Source: Pantoea sp. Cy-639
GTDB taxonomy: Bacteria > Pseudomonadota > Gammaproteobacteria > Pseudomonadales > Pseudomonadaceae
Length of the DNA: 64,000 bases
Direction: 5' to 3'
NCBI RefSeq assembly: GCF_011752525.1
Contig: NZ_VWXI01000012.1
Location: 62,001 to 126,000, forward strand
Every line of letters starts with the position of its first letter. Positions within the stretch are counted from its first letter, which is position 1. The notes beneath the pieces are model-generated. The model had not been told where the DNA came from and ran no database searches. It was given only the letters and a program-made list of their open reading frames with translations. Both the position numbers and the translations under genes were made by a program. This document shows, one piece after another, positions 58,515 through 64,000 of the stretch.

Positions 58515-58635
58515 TGTAAGGATTCTCTGCGACCCTGGCCGGGCGACTCAAAAAGTCGTCACTGCGCATGGGTGCATTGAATGCTGGATGAGCGTCCCGG
58601 ACTCCCTTTAGGGACCACTGATGAGGGTAATAACT

Positions 58636-61245
58636 GTGCTTGAAGCCTACCGCAAACACATCGAAGAGCGTGCCGCTCTGGGTATCGTGCCCCAGCCGCT
58701 GAACGCCGAACAAACTGCAGGCCTGGTCGAGCTGCTGAAAAACCCGCCGGCCGGCGAAGAAGCCTTCCTCGTAGACCTGATCACCAACCGCGTTCCGCCA
58801 GGAGTGGACGAAGCCGCCTACGTCAAGGCCGCTTTCCTCTCCGCCGTGGCCAAGGGCGAAGCCAAGTCGCCCCTGATCGACCGCAAGCACGCCACCGAAC
58901 TGCTGGGCACCATGCAGGGCGGCTACAACATCGAAACGCTGGTCGCGCTGCTGGATGACGCCGAACTGGGCGCCGTCGCGGCCGAACAGCTCAAGCACAC
59001 CCTGCTGATGTTCGATGCCTTCCACGACGTGGCCGAGAAAGCCAAGGCGGGCAATGCCCACGCCAAGGCCGTCCTGGAGTCCTGGGCTGCCGGCGAGTGG
59101 TTCACCTCGCGCCCGGCCATCGCCGACAAGTACACCCTGACCGTGTTCAAGGTGCCTGGCGAAACCAACACCGACGACCTGTCCCCTGCCCCGGATGCCT
59201 GGTCGCGCCCTGACATCCCGCTGCACGCCCTGGCCATGCTGAAGATGGCCCGCGATGGCATCGAGCCTTCGCAGCCTGGCTCGGTCGGCCCGCTGGCCCA
59301 GATCGAAGCGGTCAAGGCCAAGGGCCACCCGGTCGCCTACGTCGGCGACGTGGTCGGTACCGGCTCCTCGCGTAAATCCGCCACCAACTCGGTGCTGTGG
59401 TTCTTCGGCGACGACATCCCGTACGTGCCGAACAAGCGCGCCGGTGGTTTCTGCTTCGGCACCAAGATCGCCCCGATCTTCTACAACACCATGGAAGACG
59501 CTGGCGCCCTGCCGATCGAATTCGACTGCACCAACCTGGCCATGGGCGATGTCATCGACGTCTATCCGTTCAAGGGTGAAGTACGTCGCAACGGCAGCGA
59601 CGAGCTGGTCACCAGCTTCGCGCTGAAGACCGAAGTGCTGCTCGACGAAGTCCGCGCTGGCGGCCGTATCCCGCTGATCGTCGGCCGTGGCCTGACCGAG
59701 AAGGCCCGCGCCGAACTGGGCCTGGGTGCTTCGGACCTGTTCAAGAAACCAGAGCAGCCTGCCGACTCCGGCAAGGGCTTCACCCTGGCACAGAAGATGG
59801 TCGGCCGTGCCTGCGGTCTGCCGGAAGGCCAGGGCGTGCGCCCGGGCGCCTACTGCGAACCGAAGATGACCACCGTCGGTTCCCAGGACACCACCGGCCC
59901 GATGACCCGCGACGAGCTGAAGGACCTGGCGTGCCTGGGCTTCTCCGCTGACCTGGTGATGCAGTCGTTCTGCCACACCGCGGCTTATCCGAAGCCGATC
60001 GACGTCACCACCCACCACACCCTGCCAGACTTCATCCGCACCCGTGGCGGCGTGTCGCTGCGTCCAGGCGACGGCATCATCCACAGCTGGCTGAACCGCA
60101 TGCTGATGCCCGACACCGTCGGCACCGGTGGCGACTCGCACACCCGCTTCCCGATCGGCATCTCGTTCCCGGCCGGTTCCGGCCTGGTCGCCTTCGCCGC
60201 GGCCACCGGCGTCATGCCGCTGGACATGCCAGAGTCGATCCTGGTGCGCTTCAAGGGCAAGCTGCAACCTGGCATCACCCTGCGTGACCTGGTGCATGCC
60301 ATCCCTTACTACGCCATCCAGAAAGGCCTGCTGACCGTCGAGAAGAAAGGCAAGAAGAACGCCTTCTCCGGCCGCATCCTGGAAATCGAAGGCCTCAACG
60401 ACCTGACCGTCGAGCAAGCCTTCGAGCTGTCCGACGCCTCGGCCGAGCGTTCCGCCGCAGGCTGCACCATCAAGCTGCCGGAAAAGGCCATCGCCGAGTA
60501 CCTGCAGTCGAACATCACCCTGCTGCGCTGGATGATCGGCGAAGGCTACGGCGATGCCCGCACCCTGGAGCGTCGCGCCCAGGCCATGGAAGCCTGGCTG
60601 GCCAAGCCTGAGCTGCTGTCGGCCGACGCCGATGCCGAATACGCCGAGATCATCGAGATCGACCTGGCCGACGTCAAGGAGCCTGTGCTCTGCGCGCCGA
60701 ACGACCCGGACGATGCCCGTCTGCTGTCCTCGGTACAGGGCGAGAAGATCGACGAAGTGTTCATCGGTTCGTGCATGACCAACATCGGTCACTTCCGTGC
60801 CGCCGGCAAGCTGCTGGACAAGGTCAAGGGTGGTATTCCAACCCGTCTGTGGCTGGCCCCGCCAACCAAGATGGATGCCCACCAGCTGACCGAGGAAGGC
60901 TACTACGGCATCTACGGCAAGGCTGGCGCGCGCATGGAAATGCCAGGCTGCTCGCTGTGCATGGGTAACCAGGCACGTGTGCAGACCGGTTCGACCGTGG
61001 TCTCCACCTCGACCCGCAACTTCCCGAACCGCCTGGGCGACGCCACCAACGTGTACCTGGCTTCCGCCGAGCTGGCGGCTGTCGCTTCGATCATCGGCAA
61101 GCTGCCGACCGTCGAGGAGTACATGCAGTACGCGAAAGACATCGACAGCATGGCTGCCGACGTCTACCGCTACCTGAGCTTCGACCAGATCGCCGAGTTC
61201 CGCGAAGCGGCGGCCAACGCCAAGATCCCGGTGGTCCAGGCGTAA
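58636..61245 (+). CDS. acnB: Aconitate hydratase B / 2-methylisocitrate dehydratase
   Basis: Interconverts citrate and isocitrate in the TCA cycle; AcnB also acts in the methylcitrate cycle. The 869-residue protein has the AcnB domain order with an N-terminal HEAT-like domain ([16 protein letters not shown]), swivel domain ([18 protein letters not shown]), and the [4Fe-4S] Cys ligands in [11 protein letters not shown] and the C-terminal [11 protein letters not shown]. The GTG at 58636 follows GAGGGTAA and gives the family length; the ATG at 58621 overlaps that ribosome-binding site and is rejected. The PrrF core can pair with it, which suggests repression in low iron, as fits an Fe-S enzyme. 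Confidence 0.95.
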   Translation: MLEAYRKHIEERAALGIVPQPLNAEQTAGLVELLKNPPAGEEAFLVDLITNRVPPGVDEAAYVKAAFLSAVAKGEAKSPLIDRKHATELLGTMQGGYNIETLVALLDDAELGAVAAEQLKHTLLMFDAFHDVAEKAKAGNAHAKAVLESWAAGEWFTSRPAIADKYTLTVFKVPGETNTDDLSPAPDAWSRPDIPLHALAMLKMARDGIEPSQPGSVGPLAQIEAVKAKGHPVAYVGDVVGTGSSRKSATNSVLWFFGDDIPYVPNKRAGGFCFGTKIAPIFYNTMEDAGALPIEFDCTNLAMGDVIDVYPFKGEVRRNGSDELVTSFALKTEVLLDEVRAGGRIPLIVGRGLTEKARAELGLGASDLFKKPEQPADSGKGFTLAQKMVGRACGLPEGQGVRPGAYCEPKMTTVGSQDTTGPMTRDELKDLACLGFSADLVMQSFCHTAAYPKPIDVTTHHTLPDFIRTRGGVSLRPGDGIIHSWLNRMLMPDTVGTGGDSHTRFPIGISFPAGSGLVAFAAATGVMPLDMPESILVRFKGKLQPGITLRDLVHAIPYYAIQKGLLTVEKKGKKNAFSGRILEIEGLNDLTVEQAFELSDASAERSAAGCTIKLPEKAIAEYLQSNITLLRWMIGEGYGDARTLERRAQAMEAWLAKPELLSADADAEYAEIIEIDLADVKEPVLCAPNDPDDARLLSSVQGEKIDEVFIGSCMTNIGHFRAAGKLLDKVKGGIPTRLWLAPPTKMDAHQLTEEGYYGIYGKAGARMEMPGCSLCMGNQARVQTGSTVVSTSTRNFPNRLGDATNVYLASAELAAVASIIGKLPTVEEYMQYAKDIDSMAADVYRYLSFDQIAEFREAAANAKIPVVQA

Positions 61246-61275
61246 GTTGAGCAGCGAGCTGTAAGCTACAAGAAC

Positions 61276-61305
61276 AAGCCCCGGTAGAAATACCGGGGCT
61301 TTTTT
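61276..61305 (+). terminator. Rho-independent terminator of acnB
   Basis: An 11-bp stem AAGCCCCGGTA/TACCGGGGCTT with a GAAA loop followed by a T-run, 30 bp after the acnB stop. Confidence 0.92.
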
Positions 61306-61357
61306 GTTGGCATCGCAGTCCACTCGCTTGCAGGAGCGGGCTGGCGCTGCGCAGGCC

Positions 61358-62842
61358 TCAGATCACCAACAGGTCGACAAAGCTGTGCACGGGCATGGCC
61401 TCCAGCGCCTGCTGATCCTTGCACAAGGCAACGATCGCCTCGCAGCGCTGGCGCACGAACCGCGTCGCCAGGTTCTCCCTGAACTTGGCCTCCAGCAACG
61501 GTATCCCCTCCCCCCGGCGCCGTCGGTGCCCGATCGGGTACTCGACCACCACCTGCTGGGTATGGCTGCCGTCCTTGAAGAACACCTGCACCCCGTTGGC
61601 AATGGAGCGCTTGTCGGCCTCCAGGTATTCACGGCTGAACCGCGGCTCTTCGACCACCAGCATCTTTTCCCGCAGGCGGTCGATACTCGGATGCGCGGCA
61701 TGGAAGGCATCCTCGTAGTGCTCGGCCACCAGGCCACCGAAGATCAGCGGCACCGCCGTCATGTACTGCAGGCAGTGATCGCGGTCGGCGGCATTGGCCA
61801 GAGGACCCTCCTTGGAAATGATGCGAATCGCCGACTCATGGGTGGTGATGACGATGCGATCGACTTCGTGCAGGCGGTTGCGCACCTGGGGATGCAATAT
61901 CACCGCCGCCTCGCAGGCGGTCTGCGCATGGAACTCGGCGGGGAAGCTGACCTTGAACAGCACATGCTCCATCACATAGCAGCCAAAGGCCTGCGGCAGG
62001 CGCAATTCACGCTGGTCTTCGGGCTTGAGTGCCAGGTCCTTGTTGGTGTGACTGAACGACACAGCGTAAAAGCCCCACTGCGGCGCGCTGAGCACGCCCG
62101 GCACGCCCATCTCGCCACGCATCGCGATATCGGCCAGACGCACGCCACGGCTGGAGGCATCGCCAGCCGCCCACGACTTGCGCGAACCGGCGTTGGGCGC
62201 ATGGCGGTAGGTGCGCAAGGCCTGGCCATCGACGAAGGCATGGGACAGGGCCGACAGCAACTGCTCGCGGTTGGCGCCCATCAGTCGGGCGCAGACTGCC
62301 GTGGAGGCCACCTTGACCAACAGTACATGGTCCAGACCTACCCGGTTGAACGAATTTTCCAGTGCCAGCACGCCCTGGATCTCGTGGGCCATGATCATGG
62401 CATCGAGCACCTGGCGCATGCGCAGGGGCTGCTCGCCATCGGCTACCCGCTTTTGCGAAAGGTGGTCGGCGACGGCGAGGATGCCACCGAGGTTATCGGA
62501 AGGATGGCCCCATTCCGCAGCCAGCCAGGTGTCGTTGTAGTCCAGCCAACGAACGATGCAACCGATGTCCCAGGCCGCCTTGACCGGGTCGAGGCGATGG
62601 CTGGTCCCGGGCACGCGGGCACCATGGGGCACGAGCGTGCCCTCGACCAGCGGGCCGAGGTGCTTGGTGCATTCGGGAAAACGCAGGGCCAGCAGGCCGC
62701 AGCCCAGGGTGTCCATCAGGCAGTTGCGCGCGGTATCCAGGGCTTCGACGGACTCGACGCGATAACCGAGCACATAGTCGGCGATGGCCTGCAGGACCTG
62801 GTCGTAATCGGGGCGGTCGTTCAGATCCACGTTGGCGCTCAT
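61358..62842 (-). CDS. prpD: 2-methylcitrate dehydratase PrpD
   Basis: Dehydrates 2-methylcitrate in propionate catabolism. The 494-residue protein has the MmgE/PrpD fold: [59 protein letters not shown] and [18 protein letters not shown]. The ATG at 62842 follows AAGGAGC. It lies 145 bp downstream of prpF on the same strand. In Pseudomonas prpF usually comes with acnD, which suggests those genes and prpBC lie just beyond the window end. Confidence 0.95.
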   Translation of the reverse strand: MSANVDLNDRPDYDQVLQAIADYVLGYRVESVEALDTARNCLMDTLGCGLLALRFPECTKHLGPLVEGTLVPHGARVPGTSHRLDPVKAAWDIGCIVRWLDYNDTWLAAEWGHPSDNLGGILAVADHLSQKRVADGEQPLRMRQVLDAMIMAHEIQGVLALENSFNRVGLDHVLLVKVASTAVCARLMGANREQLLSALSHAFVDGQALRTYRHAPNAGSRKSWAAGDASSRGVRLADIAMRGEMGVPGVLSAPQWGFYAVSFSHTNKDLALKPEDQRELRLPQAFGCYVMEHVLFKVSFPAEFHAQTACEAAVILHPQVRNRLHEVDRIVITTHESAIRIISKEGPLANAADRDHCLQYMTAVPLIFGGLVAEHYEDAFHAAHPSIDRLREKMLVVEEPRFSREYLEADKRSIANGVQVFFKDGSHTQQVVVEYPIGHRRRRGEGIPLLEAKFRENLATRFVRQRCEAIVALCKDQQALEAMPVHSFVDLLVI

Positions 62843-62920
62843 ATCCAGCTCCTTTCTGAAAAGCTGGGGGCGCTCTACGCCCCTTTCATGATCCCATGGC
62901 AGAACACGACCGCCGGCAGG

Positions 62921-62953
62921 CGCGGCCTTGTGTCGCGAAAGGGCTGCACCGCA
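62921..62953. repeat. Single REP-like copy between prpF and prpD
   Basis: GCGGCCTTGTGTCGCGAAAG matches the arm found at 34531, i.e. the same REP subtype. It sits within the prpF-prpD gap and may tune relative mRNA levels. Confidence 0.55.
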
Positions 62954-62987
62954 GCCCTGCCAACGAAAGCCAAGCCCCACTGGTGTC

Positions 62988-64000
62988 CTAGAAGCTATCG
63001 CCAGGCACGCGCACCCAGCCCTCCATCAGCACCCGAGCGCTACGGCTCATGATCGCCTTGGTCACGGTCCACTGCCCATCCACCTGGCGCGCCTCGGCGC
63101 CGACCCGCAAGGTGCCGGACGGATGCCCGAAACGCACGGCACTGCGCGCGCCGCCGCCAGCCGCGAGATTGACCAGCGTGCCGGGGATCGCCGCTGCCGT
63201 GCCGATGGCTACCGCTGCGGTCCCCATCATCGCGTGGTGCAGCTTGCCCATCGACAACGCACGCACCAGCAGGTCGACCTCCTCGGCCTTGACCGGCTTG
63301 CCACTGGAAGCAGTGTAGGTGGTCGGCGCCGCGACGAACGCCACTTTCGGCGTGTGCTGACGCCCGGCCGCCTGGTCGACATGCGCGATCAGCCCCATGC
63401 GCACCGCGCCATGGGCACGAATGGCCTCGAAGCGCGCCAGTGCGGCAACGTCACCGTTGATGGCGTCCTGCAACTCGGTACCGGTGTAGCCGATATCGGC
63501 GGCGTTGATGAAGATGGTCGGGATACCGGCGTTGATCAGGGTTGCCTTGAAAGTACCGACACCCGGCACCTCGAGATCGTCGACCAGGTTGCCGGTGGGG
63601 AACATCGCCCCACCGCCGCCCTCCTCGTCCGCTGCCGGGTCGAGAAACTCCAGTTGCACTTCGGCGGCCGGGAAGGTCACGCCATCGAGCTCGAAGTCCC
63701 CGGTCTCCTGGACCTCGCCCTGGGTGATCGGCACATGGGCGACGATGGTCTTGCCGATGTTGGCCTGCCAGATGCGCACGGTGGCGATGCCATCGCGCGG
63801 AACACGCGCGGCATCGACCAGGCCGCTGGCGATGGCGAACGAACCGACCGCAGCCGACAAGTTGCCGCAGTTGCCGCTCCAGTCGACGAAGGCCTTGTCG
63901 ATCGACACCTGGCCGAACAGGTAGTCGACGTCGTGATCAGGCTTGATGCTGGGTGAGAGAATCACGCTCTTGCTGGTGCTGGAGGTAGCGCCGCCCATGC
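62988..64000 (-). CDS. prpF: 2-methylaconitate cis-trans isomerase PrpF, N-terminus cut by window end
   Basis: 337 residues are visible of about 395. Works with AcnD, the Fe-S 2-methylcitrate dehydratase, in the methylcitrate cycle. Recognisable segments are [16 protein letters not shown] at the visible start, [16 protein letters not shown] (catalytic Cys region), [19 protein letters not shown] and [17 protein letters not shown]. The open frame reaches base 64000, so the true start is outside. acnD is expected next to it. Confidence 0.93.
   Translation of the reverse strand, partial: MGGATSSTSKSVILSPSIKPDHDVDYLFGQVSIDKAFVDWSGNCGNLSAAVGSFAIASGLVDAARVPRDGIATVRIWQANIGKTIVAHVPITQGEVQETGDFELDGVTFPAAEVQLEFLDPAADEEGGGGAMFPTGNLVDDLEVPGVGTFKATLINAGIPTIFINAADIGYTGTELQDAINGDVAALARFEAIRAHGAVRMGLIAHVDQAAGRQHTPKVAFVAAPTTYTASSGKPVKAEEVDLLVRALSMGKLHHAMMGTAAVAIGTAAAIPGTLVNLAAGGGARSAVRFGHPSGTLRVGAEARQVDGQWTVTKAIMSRSARVLMEGWVRVPGDSF

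Noticed and set aside
58399..61323. 974-codon antisense frame over acnB
   Set aside because: Antisense shadow; acnB on the other strand is complete with clear motifs.

Overview
The window reads as a chromosomal segment of a fluorescent Pseudomonas of the P. putida group. The evidence is the high GC content, REP/BIME palindromes of the 'gcgggctggccccgcg' type, a PrrF-type iron sRNA, AcnB with a GTG start, and gene blocks typical of that group (malQ-treY-DUF2934-glgX facing glgE-treS-glgB, a liu leucine-degradation operon, prpF-prpD).

Layout. Positions 1-21.2 kb hold an alpha-glucan/trehalose block. malQ (cut by the window edge), treY, a DUF2934 gene and glgX run rightward. glgE, treS fused to maltokinase, and glgB run leftward towards them. 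Between the convergent ends of glgX and glgB sits a two-gene accessory cassette (6.9-13.2 kb): a 1761-residue single-module iterative type I polyketide synthase (KS-AT-DH/TH-KR-ACP, resembling 6-methylsalicylate synthase) and a TcmP/LCMT-like polyketide O-methyltransferase. I consider this the most interesting locus in the window.

Positions 21.3-29.7 kb hold a small Pro-rich ORF, a stand-alone ACP, an acyl-CoA synthetase, and a divergent leucine/isovalerate operon (ivd-liuB-liuC-liuD). The divergent intergenic region carries two LiuR-like palindromes. From 29.7 to 31.1 kb lies a non-coding tandem array of about 393-bp units ending in a 270-bp element with 70-bp inverted arms.

Positions 31.2-34.5 kb hold an S24-type repressor that appears to lack the catalytic Lys, a DUF6124-like protein, a PrrF sRNA with Fur box and terminator, a gene fusing sigma-70 region 4 to the FecR N-terminal domain, and a cytosolic carboxypeptidase-like M14 peptidase. 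Positions 34.7-41.0 kb carry a seven-gene archaic (Csu/CupE-like) chaperone-usher pilus operon. Divergent from it is a bacteriophytochrome-response regulator-hybrid kinase operon (41.3-46.4 kb), then tRNA-Gln(TTG).

Positions 46.8-58.2 kb are mixed: a DUF465 protein, prpE, an LRR-protein kinase, a LysR regulator, an HPP-CBS membrane protein, a PepSY-PepSY-RR-HK operon, a patatin-like protein, queD, an unknown gene, and a DUF1289 protein. The window ends with acnB, which has a long structured leader and a ribosome-binding site complementary to the PrrF core, followed by prpD and a truncated prpF of the methylcitrate cycle.

How the genes work together. TreS/maltokinase, GlgE and GlgB form the GlgE route from trehalose to branched alpha-glucan; GlgX, MalQ and TreY recycle that glucan to maltooligosaccharides and trehalose. 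The liu genes take isovaleryl-CoA to HMG-CoA; no HMG-CoA lyase is present in the window. PrpE, PrpD and PrpF belong to propionate catabolism and AcnB to the TCA/methylcitrate cycles. PrrF in the same window is predicted here to repress acnB translation when iron is scarce. Long antisense ORFs are GC-driven shadows and are omitted.
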